Shown: positions 51,211 to 59,997, counted from the stretch's first letter. The stretch: DNA of 64,000 nucleotides from Bacillus sp. M6-12 (GCF_002860285.1 NZ_PGVF01000001.1:248001-312000), one strand, 5' to 3'. Notes: generated by a model from the sequence alone, not told the origin. Numbers and translations are program-made.

Positions 51211-51714
51211 ATGGCAGAAAACATGAATACTTATTGGAATGAAAATGGAAAGTTTGAAGTTGAAATAAAGCAGTTAAATGATTTAAGACCTGATTGGGGA
51301 ATGACTGATAATCCTTATATCAATTTATTTATTATTGCTTCAAATGTTTACTATGACGTATATAACAATGGTGGTGGTAATCTTAGAGATAACTACCCAA
51401 GAAAGATTGAAGAATATTTTGTTCCATTTGCAAGTGAACTAAAGTCACTACGCTTAAATGTGAAAATGGATACGATTATTCGGAATTTGAAGAAGAAAGA
51501 GAAGCTGGAACGATTCTTGGATGAAGTGATTCTATATGTACAGGATAAAGATTTGAACTATGATAAACACACTATCTATTTTGATAATGATAAAGAAGAA
51601 GTATCTAAAACCAAAGTAGAAGGGTTCAGTGTTATCACATTTGGTAATCAAAAAGATTGTACTGATTGGGTCAATCACAGAATGAATGCTTGGAATTTTA
51701 AAATGGTTGGATAA
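51211..51714 (+). CDS. hypothetical protein
   Basis: This 167-residue protein (MAENMNTYWNENGKFEVEIK) is soluble, with a mostly helical middle and a beta C-terminus. No family is recognised. The ATG follows AAAAGGATGATG. A terminator (GACTACCTGA / TCAGGTGGTC) follows at 51728-51757. Confidence 0.6.
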   Translation: MAENMNTYWNENGKFEVEIKQLNDLRPDWGMTDNPYINLFIIASNVYYDVYNNGGGNLRDNYPRKIEEYFVPFASELKSLRLNVKMDTIIRNLKKKEKLERFLDEVILYVQDKDLNYDKHTIYFDNDKEEVSKTKVEGFSVITFGNQKDCTDWVNHRMNAWNFKMVG

Positions 51715-51726
51715 TCTTCCGAAAGA

Positions 51727-51758
51727 GACTACCTGATGTTCAGGTGGTCTTTTTTGTT
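51727..51758 (+). terminator. rho-independent terminator
   Basis: GACTACCTGA / TCAGGTGGTC stem with one mispair and a T-run. It isolates the biosynthetic operon from upstream transcription. Confidence 0.8.
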
Positions 51759-51839
51759 TGGTTAAAAACTGTATTTTTGTATGAAATCGTATTTTTATTC
51801 GCCAAAACACTTATTTTATAAACAATTCACTTCAAAATA

Positions 51840-51868
51840 TTGACTATAGACTACTAATAGATTACTAT
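51840..51868 (+). promoter_or_regulatory. promoter with shared operator for the six-gene operon
   Basis: TTGACT at 51840-51845, 17-base spacer and TACTAT at 51863-51868. TTGACTATAGACTACTA is a one-base variant of the shared operator. Confidence 0.78.
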
Positions 51869-51928
51869 TTTTATATAGAATAAATCATTAATTATCTTAA
51901 ATAGCTGGAGAGAGAGAGGAAAAGTAAA

Positions 51929-52924
51929 ATGAACAGAAATATTCGTATTCTCGGAACAGGTAAATATTTACCTTCAAAAATGGTGACATCGGAAGAGTTA
52001 GATAAAAAATTAGGATTAAGAGAAGGATGGGTAGCCAAAAAATCAGGTGTAAAAGTACGACATGTGGTAGATGGAGAAGTAAACTCTGATATGGCTGTAA
52101 AGGCAATTGAACAAGCATTAGAAAATGCAAACATGAAGAAGGAAGATTTGGACTGCATTATTTCAACCTCTGCTTCTTTTGACCAACCACTACCTTGTCA
52201 AGCCAGTCTTATCAAAGAAAAAATGGGATTCAAAAACAACCCAATTCCTGCCTTTGATATTGATTCTACTTGTTTAGGTTTTGTTGTCGGTTTAGACACG
52301 ATTTCTTATCTTGTAGAAGCTGGAAGATATAAAAATGTAGCGATTGTTTCAAGTGAAATTTCTTCTCTTGCTATCAATCCAAATCAACCTGAAAGCTATA
52401 CATTGTTTGGAGACGGAGCTTCTGCAGTTATTATTACGAAATCTTCAAATGAAGAAACTTCTTCTATTAACACATCATTGGTTGAAACCTATCCAGAAGG
52501 CGTACACATGACGGAAGTTAGAGGTGGTGGGTCAGCCCTTCATTCCCGACATTATTCTGAACAAACGAAGACAGAATATCTTTTTGATATGGATGGTCGT
52601 GCGGTATTCCGCTTGTCTTCACGTTTAATTAATGGTTTTATGGAACGACTATTCAATGACAGTGGCTTAACCATTCAAGACATGGATATGGTTATTCCTC
52701 ACCAAGCAAGTGCAATGGCAATGGACATTATGCGTAAAAAGTTAGGTGTTCCTGAAGAGAAATTCATGAACATTATCGAGAATCATGGAAATATTATTTC
52801 CGCTTCGATTCCAATGGCTCTTCATGAAGCAATTGTTCAAAATCGAATCAAACGTGGAGATAAAGTTATGCTTCTTGGAACGTCTGCAGGGTTATCACTT
52901 GGAGGATTAATCTTTGAATACTAA
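51929..52924 (+). CDS. FabH/OleA-like ketoacyl synthase III
   Basis: This 331-residue thiolase-fold enzyme would perform a decarboxylative or head-to-head Claisen condensation of acyl thioesters. The catalytic triad of the KAS III family is intact: C115 in DSTCLGFV, H258 in VIPHQAS and N288 in ENHGN. The sequence is far from the usual housekeeping FabH style (for example IIENHGNIISASIPMAL), so a dedicated acyl substrate is likely. It is the first gene of a six-gene operon with overlaps or gaps of under 20 bases, which implies a biosynthetic pathway. The ATG follows AGAGAGAGGAA. Confidence 0.88.
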   Translation: MNRNIRILGTGKYLPSKMVTSEELDKKLGLREGWVAKKSGVKVRHVVDGEVNSDMAVKAIEQALENANMKKEDLDCIISTSASFDQPLPCQASLIKEKMGFKNNPIPAFDIDSTCLGFVVGLDTISYLVEAGRYKNVAIVSSEISSLAINPNQPESYTLFGDGASAVIITKSSNEETSSINTSLVETYPEGVHMTEVRGGGSALHSRHYSEQTKTEYLFDMDGRAVFRLSSRLINGFMERLFNDSGLTIQDMDMVIPHQASAMAMDIMRKKLGVPEEKFMNIIENHGNIISASIPMALHEAIVQNRIKRGDKVMLLGTSAGLSLGGLIFEY

Positions 52925-54077
52925 AAACATATTGGTGACAGGAGGGCGTTCTCCTGTCGCCCTTCATCTATCCAGAATGTTACATGAAAACGGACACACC
53001 ATTTATGTTGCGGAAAGTGAGTCTTATCATCTTTCCAAAAAATCAAACGTCATTCAAAAGAGCTTCCTTGTTCCAAAACCAAATGACAATCACGCTGATT
53101 ACATTCAGTCCCTTATTGAAATCTGTAAGAGTTGTTCGATAGATATACTCATTCCTACATGCGAAGAATTGTTCCATATTTCAAAAGCAAAGGTTCAGTT
53201 TCAAGAGCATCAAATATCAGTGTTTTGTGACGATTTAGATAAGCTACGATTACTTCATAATAAATTTGCATTTAACCAATATCTAAAAGAACATGATTAT
53301 TTATATCCTGAAACGCATGAATTTACGTCATTAGATAGCTTAAAAGAGTATTTAACTCAAACTTCTTATTCAAAATTGGTCTTAAAAGCAGTTTATTCTC
53401 GCTTTGCTTCGGGTGTTTATTTCATAAGCCCCAATCAAAAACTTCCTGATATACAGATTTCAGAAGAAAATCCTTGGATTGTACAGGAGTACATAAAGGG
53501 AACGCAATACTGTTCTTATTCTATTGCCATTGAAGGGAAATTAATGGCTCATACGTGTTATCCGACTATTTATACAGCAGGATTAGGGGCAAATGTCTAT
53601 TTTAAGCATGTTAATGAATCTAAAATTGAGAAATTCGTAGAGCGTTTGGTCAAAGAATTAAATTTCACAGGACAAATCGCTTTTGACTTTATGAGTGATA
53701 GCAACGGTGACTTTTATCCAATTGAATGTAACCCAAGAGCAACCAGTGGACTGCATTTATTTGAGGGAAACAAAGAGTTTTGTTCTGTTTTTTTAGGTGA
53801 AGAAACTCATGGGAACGTAAATCCGACAGGTGAAAAAGCCTTTAAACTTGGATTGCCTATGCTGATGTATGGAATATCAGAGGGATTCCTTTTCCGTCAA
53901 CCAGGTTCTTTTATCAAAGATTTTATTCACTCCAAAGATACGATTTATTCTTCTAAAGATAAACTGCCTTATCTTTATCAAAGTGTTATTTTCTTTGTTA
54001 TGGTTGCAAGAAAATTAAAGAGTGGAAAAGGCTTAACCGAATTAACAACAACGGATATTGAATGGAGTGGAAAATAA
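52914..54077 (+). CDS. ATP-grasp carboxylate ligase
   Basis: This 387-residue protein has an N-terminal Rossmann-like pre-ATP-grasp domain (NILVTGGRSPVALHLSRML) and an ATP-grasp core: KLVLKAVYSRFASGVYF, IVQEYIKGTQYCSYS, GQIAFDFM and the metal-binding YPIECNPRATSG. Such enzymes join a carboxylate to an amine through an acyl phosphate. The TTG start at 52914 is eight bases after GGAGG and overlaps the previous gene by 11 bases. The last 80 residues are less conserved. It could couple an acid product of the pathway to an amino group. Confidence 0.85.
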   Translation: MNTKNILVTGGRSPVALHLSRMLHENGHTIYVAESESYHLSKKSNVIQKSFLVPKPNDNHADYIQSLIEICKSCSIDILIPTCEELFHISKAKVQFQEHQISVFCDDLDKLRLLHNKFAFNQYLKEHDYLYPETHEFTSLDSLKEYLTQTSYSKLVLKAVYSRFASGVYFISPNQKLPDIQISEENPWIVQEYIKGTQYCSYSIAIEGKLMAHTCYPTIYTAGLGANVYFKHVNESKIEKFVERLVKELNFTGQIAFDFMSDSNGDFYPIECNPRATSGLHLFEGNKEFCSVFLGEETHGNVNPTGEKAFKLGLPMLMYGISEGFLFRQPGSFIKDFIHSKDTIYSSKDKLPYLYQSVIFFVMVARKLKSGKGLTELTTTDIEWSGK

Positions 54078-54079
54078 CT

Positions 54080-55102
54080 ATGAGCGAAAAAGTTTTAGTG
54101 ACAGGTGCGACAGGGTTCTTAGGTAGTCATGTTGTCGAACATTTTAAACAATTAAACTATGACGTTTACGCCATAGGTCGAAATAAGGATAAGGGGAAAC
54201 AGCTCGAAGAAAAAGGGATTCATTTTCTAAATATGGATTTCACACAAGAGGAAGAAATGATAGAAGCCTGTAAGGGAATGGATTTTATCATTCATGCTGG
54301 TGCATTATCATCTCCTTGGGGAAGATATGAAGAATTTTATCAATCCAATGTGGTAGGGACAATGAACATTATTAAAGGTGCAAAGAAATATGGAGCAAAA
54401 CGTATTGTTCATGTTTCTACTCCAAGTTTATATTTCCGCTTTAATGATGACGAAGGTTTTGATGGAAAAGGTGTAAGAGAAGACCATCCCCTGCCAAAAG
54501 AAATGGTCAATTATTATGCGAAAACGAAATGGTTAGCAGAACAAGAAGTCGATAAAGCCTTTGCAGAAGGTTTGCCGATTATTACGATACGACCAAGAGC
54601 CATTTTTGGTGAAGGGGATAACGCCCTAATGCCAAAACTGATAGCTGTTAATGACAAAGTAGGTGTCCCTATTTTTAACGGTGGAAAAAATAGAATGGAT
54701 ATTACCTATGTAGGAAATGTTGTTCACGCCATTGAACTTTGTTTGTTTACAGACGAAAAGAACCTTGGAAAGAAATACAACATTACAAATGGAAAAACCA
54801 TTGAGTTTTATGAACTATTAGACTACTCATTTAAGAAAATGGGGAAACCATTCCGTAAACTTCAACTTCCATATGGTCTTTTGTTTGCATTAGCAGGGGT
54901 TATGGAATGGACTCATAAACATTTCTTTCAGTACAAAGAGCCAACACTGACGAAATACAGCGTGAGTGTATTAGCAAAAACACAAACCTTAAACATTGAA
55001 AAAGCTCAATTAGAGTTAGGATACAAACCACAAGTATCTATTGAGGAAGGTATAGAGAAATATGTAGAGTGGTATAAACAACAAGAAAAGAAGGGCAACT
55101 AA
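54080..55102 (+). CDS. NAD(P)-dependent reductase/epimerase of the 3-beta-HSD (OleD-like) type
   Basis: This 340-residue extended short-chain dehydrogenase has the cofactor motif VTGATGFLGSHV (7-18) and the YxxxK pair Y146/K150 in VNYYAKTKW, with a C-terminal substrate region. Its overall pattern fits the 3-beta-hydroxysteroid dehydrogenase group that includes OleD, which reduces beta-keto acids made by an OleA-type synthase. It could reduce the product of the KAS III enzyme. The ATG at 54080 lies two bases after the previous stop and nine after GGAGTGG; the upstream ATG at 54062 lacks a site. Confidence 0.85.
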   Translation: MSEKVLVTGATGFLGSHVVEHFKQLNYDVYAIGRNKDKGKQLEEKGIHFLNMDFTQEEEMIEACKGMDFIIHAGALSSPWGRYEEFYQSNVVGTMNIIKGAKKYGAKRIVHVSTPSLYFRFNDDEGFDGKGVREDHPLPKEMVNYYAKTKWLAEQEVDKAFAEGLPIITIRPRAIFGEGDNALMPKLIAVNDKVGVPIFNGGKNRMDITYVGNVVHAIELCLFTDEKNLGKKYNITNGKTIEFYELLDYSFKKMGKPFRKLQLPYGLLFALAGVMEWTHKHFFQYKEPTLTKYSVSVLAKTQTLNIEKAQLELGYKPQVSIEEGIEKYVEWYKQQEKKGN

Positions 55103-55915
55103 ATGGAAATTACATTATTAAAAGCTGGATATTGCACTCAATTAGAACGAATAGCCAAAACCAATGGGAGAATGAAGAATATTCGTTTCCCTGCTTCCTT
55201 TTTGCTAATTAAGCACCCAACAAAAGGAGTCATTTTATTTGATACAGGATACTCCCAACATGTTATGGAAGCGATGAAGGCATTTCCTTTTCAAATTTAT
55301 GCAAAAACAACTCCTATCTATTTGAAACAGGGAGAAAGTGCAAAAGAGCAGTTAGAAAGTATGGGTATTTCTGCAGAGGAAGTAAAATACGTGATTTTAT
55401 CTCATTTCCATGTTGACCATATGGGCGGTTTATTAGATTTCCCTCATGCCAAATTTATTTGTTCAAGGGAAGAGTATCGGGAAGTAAAGGACAAAAAAGG
55501 CTTTTCAGCTTTACAAAGTGCTTTTATCCCTTCGTTATTACCAAAAGACTTTGCTCAACGCTCCTTGTATTTAGAGGAAGCTCCTATTGTGAAAACACCT
55601 ATCATTCATGACATTTATCCAAAAGCCTATGACTTACTTGGAGATGGAAGCATTTTAGGCATCAGCTTACCAGGGCATACAAGCCACCAATTCGGCATTT
55701 TACTGAATTATAAGGAACAACCTTACTTTTTTGTTTCTGACGCTTGTTGGCTATCTGAAACATATCAAAAGTTGGTCTTTCCAAGTAAGGTCGCAAAATT
55801 AATCATGAAGAAACATCGAGACTACTATGAAAACATTCAGAAGTTGCATAAGGTCTATACATTGCACCCAAATGTAAGGATTATCCCTTGTCACGATGAA
55901 GAAGTAACTTTATAG
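55103..55915 (+). CDS. metallo-beta-lactamase-fold hydrolase
   Basis: This 270-residue protein has the metal-binding SHFHVDHMGG (H101, H103, D105, H106), a later LPGHTSHQFG, DACW, and a final PCHDEE. The layout resembles the quorum-quenching lactonase group, so a thioesterase or lactonase step on the pathway intermediate is plausible. It starts at the base following the previous stop codon, so translation is coupled. No signal peptide is seen, so it is cytoplasmic. Confidence 0.85.
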   Translation: MEITLLKAGYCTQLERIAKTNGRMKNIRFPASFLLIKHPTKGVILFDTGYSQHVMEAMKAFPFQIYAKTTPIYLKQGESAKEQLESMGISAEEVKYVILSHFHVDHMGGLLDFPHAKFICSREEYREVKDKKGFSALQSAFIPSLLPKDFAQRSLYLEEAPIVKTPIIHDIYPKAYDLLGDGSILGISLPGHTSHQFGILLNYKEQPYFFVSDACWLSETYQKLVFPSKVAKLIMKKHRDYYENIQKLHKVYTLHPNVRIIPCHDEEVTL

Positions 55916-55930
55916 AAAAGGGGGATAATA

Positions 55931-57274
55931 GTGAATCTTAAATTTATCTATCTGTTTTTAAAAGAATACAATCACGCAAGAAAGGTAAATCGTTTTACAT
56001 CTCTTGAACAAATTCAGCAATATCAAGAAGAAAAATTACAAGCTCACTTATCTCATGTTGTACCTCTTTCACGCTTTTATCAAAAACGCTTTGAATCCTA
56101 TTCTTTTTCAGAGTGGAGGAAGCTACCAGTCATGGATAAGTCTATCATGATGGAATCCTTTGACGACTTAAATACGGTTGGAATCAAAAAGAAAGAGGCT
56201 TTTGAGATTGCATTAGCCAGTGAAGAGTCGAGAGACTTTTCTTCTACTTTAAAGAATGTAACGGTAGGTTTATCCTCTGGAACGTCTGGAAATAGAGGGT
56301 TATTCCTGGTTAGCCAAGAAGAACAGGCTCGTTGGGCTGGTAATATCCTTGGAAAAGTGTATCCAACTTCTTTGCTATTTGGAAAAAAGCAAACCATCGC
56401 CTTTTTCTTACGTGCGAATAGCAATCTCTATAATAGCGTCAACAATCCAAAGGTCGCTTTTCACTTCTTTGATTTATTAGAGGAAATTGAACATCATATT
56501 GAGCGATTGAACCGCTATCAACCAACGATTCTCATAGCCCCTTCTTCTATGTTGCGTATTTTGGCACACGAAAAGAAAGAAGGAAGGTTATCTATCCAGC
56601 CGATAAAAATTGTGTCGGTAGCAGAAGCCTTGAACAGCGAAGACAAAATGGAGATAGAGGAAGTTTTCAATCAGAAAGTTCATCAAGTGTATCAATGTAC
56701 AGAAGGATTCTTAGCTTATACTTGCTCTCATGGTACATTACATGTTAATGAGGATTTAGTCGTGATTGAAAAAGAATACTTAGATAAAGAGAATGGTAAG
56801 TTTGTGCCAATTATTACAGACTTTACCCGAACGTCTCAACCTATCATTCGTTACCGTTTAAATGATGTCTTAACAGAAGGAGAAAGCTGTTCTTGTGGGA
56901 GTCATTTTATGACCTTAAAACAAATAGATGGTCGTTGTGATGACTTATTCTATGGTAAAAAAGTAGAAAATGGAGAAATTCGCATTTTATTTGCAGATTT
57001 TATCCGTAGAGCGATTATTTCGGCTTCTGATGTTTCTTTAGAGTATAAGGTAAGGCAATTATCATTGAATGATATGACAGTGGAACTGCAATTAGCTGAT
57101 GAACGTGAACGTGAACAGGTGGAAATGAAGATTGAAACCAATTTTCATGCGTTTTTCAAAGAAATGGATTGTGTTCTTCCGACTATTTCCTTCTCTACGT
57201 ACCAAGCACCACCAAAAGGGACAAAAATAAGAAGGGTGGAAAGATGTTTTCAGATTGAAGGAGGCATTACATGA
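55931..57274 (+). CDS. PaaK/F390-synthetase-like adenylate-forming enzyme
   Basis: This 447-residue protein belongs to the adenylate-forming family near phenylacetate-CoA ligase and the F390-synthetase-related proteins. The phosphate-binding loop is SSGTSGNRG (115-123). Later blocks are QCTEGFLAYTCSHGTLH, which contacts the adenylate, and ITDFTRTSQPIIRYRLND. It would activate a carboxylate as acyl-AMP for transfer to a thiol, amine or for lactone formation. The GTG follows AAAGGGGGAT. It is the fifth gene of the operon and overlaps the next by four bases. Confidence 0.82.
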   Translation: MNLKFIYLFLKEYNHARKVNRFTSLEQIQQYQEEKLQAHLSHVVPLSRFYQKRFESYSFSEWRKLPVMDKSIMMESFDDLNTVGIKKKEAFEIALASEESRDFSSTLKNVTVGLSSGTSGNRGLFLVSQEEQARWAGNILGKVYPTSLLFGKKQTIAFFLRANSNLYNSVNNPKVAFHFFDLLEEIEHHIERLNRYQPTILIAPSSMLRILAHEKKEGRLSIQPIKIVSVAEALNSEDKMEIEEVFNQKVHQVYQCTEGFLAYTCSHGTLHVNEDLVVIEKEYLDKENGKFVPIITDFTRTSQPIIRYRLNDVLTEGESCSCGSHFMTLKQIDGRCDDLFYGKKVENGEIRILFADFIRRAIISASDVSLEYKVRQLSLNDMTVELQLADEREREQVEMKIETNFHAFFKEMDCVLPTISFSTYQAPPKGTKIRRVERCFQIEGGIT

Positions 57275-58410
57275 TTCGGTTTTATGACAAAAAGAATATT
57301 GACGAAATGCCTGAACCGAAAGGTAAGAATTCAAAATATGTCAAAGCATTTTTTTATCCCTTTGTAACAGGAGAAAGCACTCAATACATTGAAAATGTGA
57401 AAACAAAAATGGCTTTTTTATCGGTTGACGATATTCTATTATCTGTAAACATTAATGAAGAGGAATACGAGAACTCCTATGTATCTTCTCTTTATTCTCA
57501 CTATATTTCTTACGCCATAGAAGAACTGTATCTTTTAAAACAACCTCTTCTTGAAAAAGGATTAACACATCTGATTAAAGGAGCAGGACACTTTTTAAAA
57601 GGTACAGAGATTAATAAAGTCATTTATGTAAACAACTGGTTATTTTCTACAAATTTGCAAGTAGACTTAACACCTACACAAATTAAACGGATTGTAGCTT
57701 TCTTAATCAGCAAGTTTCCTGAACACATGATTGTTTTCCGTTCCTTATCCGATTATCTGCACCCAAAACTAATTTCTTCTTTTAAAGGAAATGGATTTAA
57801 GGAATTAGCAAGTCGCCAAGTGTATATTGCGAAGCCTTGGAATCAATTGACAAAGAAAGAAAAGGGAAGTTTAAAAGGGGATAGAAAACAGATTGAAAAA
57901 CATGGGTATGAGCTAATCGAGGAAATTGAACCAACCCATGAAAATATCCAGCAAATACATTCGTTATATAACGAACTTTATATTAACAAGTATTCCAATT
58001 ACAATCCAAAGTTTACACCAGCCTTGTACCGTCATTTCCTTGAAAATAGGTTGTTAAAATTTACAGGGGTCTTAAAAGATGGGGAAATGGTTGGCTGTAT
58101 TGGTTACTGGAAGTTAAATGGGGTCATGACAGCCCCCATATTGGGATATAAAGTGGATTTAGGAAATGAATCAGGATTGTATCGAATATTAAGCAATCTC
58201 CTTTATCAAGAAGGAGAGAGGCAGGGATTGATTGGTCATAGAAGTGCAGGAGCTTCCGAATTCAAGCTAAATCGTGGAGCAATCTCCTCAGTCGAATACA
58301 GCATGATTTATAATAAGCATTTACCAATGAAAAGAAGAATCGGTATTGGATTGCTACGACTTCTTTGTAATCAAATTGGGGTAAAGCTGTTAAAAAATAA
58401 AAAGTTATAA
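57271..58410 (+). CDS. GNAT-fold acyltransferase, last gene of the operon
   Basis: This 379-residue protein seems to contain a C-terminal GNAT/FemAB-like half: QIHSLYNELYINKYS, GVLKDGEMVGCIGYWKLNG and SGLYRILSNLLYQEGERQG. An N-terminal half of about 180 residues is unassigned. It could transfer an acyl group to, or from, the pathway product. Its ATG overlaps the stop of the adenylating-enzyme gene (ATGA). A terminator ends the operon. Confidence 0.65.
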   Translation: MIRFYDKKNIDEMPEPKGKNSKYVKAFFYPFVTGESTQYIENVKTKMAFLSVDDILLSVNINEEEYENSYVSSLYSHYISYAIEELYLLKQPLLEKGLTHLIKGAGHFLKGTEINKVIYVNNWLFSTNLQVDLTPTQIKRIVAFLISKFPEHMIVFRSLSDYLHPKLISSFKGNGFKELASRQVYIAKPWNQLTKKEKGSLKGDRKQIEKHGYELIEEIEPTHENIQQIHSLYNELYINKYSNYNPKFTPALYRHFLENRLLKFTGVLKDGEMVGCIGYWKLNGVMTAPILGYKVDLGNESGLYRILSNLLYQEGERQGLIGHRSAGASEFKLNRGAISSVEYSMIYNKHLPMKRRIGIGLLRLLCNQIGVKLLKNKKL

Positions 58411-58442
58411 AAGACTGCCTATTTTTTAGGTGGTCTTTTATT
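58411..58442 (+). terminator. rho-independent terminator of the six-gene operon
   Basis: AAGAC(TG)CCTA / (T)AGG(T)GGTCTT stem with T-rich tail directly after the last stop codon. Confidence 0.75.
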
Positions 58443-58754
58443 TTTTAGTTGTTTTTTTGTTTTTGACTATAAAAAAATCATTTAATGATTAACTGAAAGC
58501 CGAACATTAAATGAAGAAATATGATTGAATATACGTTAATTTTAAGCGAAAATGCCAATGCTCCATCAGCCCAACACCAGCCATTTCGTTTTAAACACGA
58601 ACATTGGGTAAGTATGTATATCTTGGGTAATTTGTATCTTTTTAAAAAATAATTGACTATCTATAACGATAAAGCTACAATACGTTTATCAAGTAATACT
58701 TTTTTGATGTTTTGTAATACTTTCATATTTATATTGAATTAAGGGGAGATAAAG
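58443..58754. other. intergenic region before the AbrB fusion gene
   Basis: No gene is seen. A less AT-rich stretch at about 58545-58620 holds CCAATG (58555-58560) and CATTGG (58612-58617) as a distant inverted pair, and CGAACATT occurs twice (58501 and about 58608). The promoter of the next gene follows at 58653. Confidence 0.4.
58653..58681 (+). promoter_or_regulatory. promoter with shared operator variant (58755 gene)
   Basis: TTGACT at 58653-58658, 17-base spacer and TACAAT at 58676-58681. TTGACTATCTATAACG diverges in the second half of the operator. Confidence 0.72.
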
Positions 58755-59645
58755 ATGGGTAATCCAGCGTTATTTGGAATGAAAAAAGATGGTCAATACA
58801 GGGTAACATATGTACATAATTTTGGTGGGTTTATGGATGGTTTAAGTTATAGTACCATGTATCATGTTTGTAAATTTGTTCATCAACTTTCTAATGAAGA
58901 GCTAACGAATATGTTTCATCATATCATAACAGATAATGAAGAAGAGAACATAGATGACATAATGATTAAAGAAGAAGAAAAATTTATAAATCAATATGGT
59001 CAAGAAATGTTTTCTGTTATGAGAGAAATATCACATGGGGCTGATAGTGAATTAATAAGAAAAAGACTTAAAGACATTGAGCATCAATACAAACAAATGA
59101 AAGAAAATGTTAATGAATATAAAACAGATGAATTTCCTTTTTATCAGCCAAGTGAAATACAGTATCTTTTGATTGATTTTTTAAGTGAAGCAAGTTCTAA
59201 AATGGTTGCCTCTAATGGCAAAATGATAATCCCTGATTATAGTGATGCTTTGGATAGTTATAGTACACATTTTATCATTGATTTAGACGATAATGTGTTG
59301 GATATTTTACATGATTATAATATCTTCAAACTTTCATTTTCTAAAATAAGAGAAAGTTCCATAGAAAATGTTGAAAAATCCGTTCATTCATTTGGAAATA
59401 TTTTTTATGCTTTAGATGGTCATTTAGAAGAAGATGAATATTTAGAACGATATGATTCAGGGAAGATGACGCAAAAAGGGCAATTAACCATCCCTGTTGA
59501 AGTGAGAGAAGCATTGGATATGAAAGAGGGTGATAGATTGGAGTTTGGTCTTTCTCACCATGAAGTCGTGTCCGTAAAAGTCAAAGAAAAGAAAAGTATA
59601 ACTGCGGTAAGGGGAATTTTAAATTATGAGGCTGAAACAGAATGA
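58755..59645 (+). CDS. MGTRG-type protein fused to an AbrB/SpoVT DNA-binding domain
   Basis: This 296-residue protein ends in a SpoVT/AbrB domain (about 236-280: GKMTQKGQLTIPVEVREALD, MKEGDRLEF), as found in VapB/AbrB-type antitoxins. The N-terminal part (MGNPALFGMKKDGQYRVTYV, then DGLSYSTM) has the outline of a common phage/plasmid family that usually begins MGTRG and carries Y.HSD..P.GLG. A helical acidic middle links the two. Together with the overlapping PIN-like gene it looks like a toxin-antitoxin unit whose antitoxin has gained a large extra domain. The ATG follows AAGGGGAGAT. Confidence 0.72.
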   Translation: MGNPALFGMKKDGQYRVTYVHNFGGFMDGLSYSTMYHVCKFVHQLSNEELTNMFHHIITDNEEENIDDIMIKEEEKFINQYGQEMFSVMREISHGADSELIRKRLKDIEHQYKQMKENVNEYKTDEFPFYQPSEIQYLLIDFLSEASSKMVASNGKMIIPDYSDALDSYSTHFIIDLDDNVLDILHDYNIFKLSFSKIRESSIENVEKSVHSFGNIFYALDGHLEEDEYLERYDSGKMTQKGQLTIPVEVREALDMKEGDRLEFGLSHHEVVSVKVKEKKSITAVRGILNYEAETE

Positions 59646-59997
59646 TAGTATGGTAATCCCAACATCAGAATGGCTTATTAGCTTTTTTACAGATACTAAA
59701 AATCCAATGGTAACAAAACGTCTACACTCTTTGGATAAAGGAGAAATTTCTTTGTTTCTCCCAAGTTGTGTCATCGTACAAACCATGTTAGAACTAAAAG
59801 AACAGAAAGGTATTCCTTATCAAGAAAGTGCATTGGCATTTTTATCTTTAATGGATACAGGTTGTTTGGAGCTTGAAGAACGGAATGTAATCTTAAATAC
59901 TCTTCATAGATTCAAAAAGTATCATAGCAATTCTAATCTATTCGATATTTATATTGCATGTAAAGCAGAGGAAATGAAAATAAGAGTAATTAAATAG
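59626..59997 (+). CDS. degenerate PIN-like protein, partner of the AbrB fusion
   Basis: This 123-residue protein overlaps the AbrB-fusion gene by 20 bases. It has a PIN-like outline: an N-terminal strand and helix VIPTSEWLISFF, a central TMLELKE with the second acidic residue (E56), and LFDIYIACKAEEM (D107). But the first catalytic Asp is replaced (P12 in place of D in the usual DTS), and the chain ends before the last acidic position. Ribonuclease activity is therefore doubtful, or the fold is a variant. AAGGGGA is ten bases before the ATG; MVIPTSE at 59650 is an alternative start. Confidence 0.6.
   Translation: MRLKQNDSMVIPTSEWLISFFTDTKNPMVTKRLHSLDKGEISLFLPSCVIVQTMLELKEQKGIPYQESALAFLSLMDTGCLELEERNVILNTLHRFKKYHSNSNLFDIYIACKAEEMKIRVIK

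Noticed and set aside
6500..58681. Shared operator as a Fur, PerR, Zur, LexA or PlcR box
   Set aside because: The consensus TTGACTATAGTC(A/T)A does not match the box sequences of those regulators as I know them.
58441..58754. LexA-type SOS box at the CGAACATT repeats
   Set aside because: Only single CGAAC half-sites occur; the GTTCG half at the required spacing is missing.
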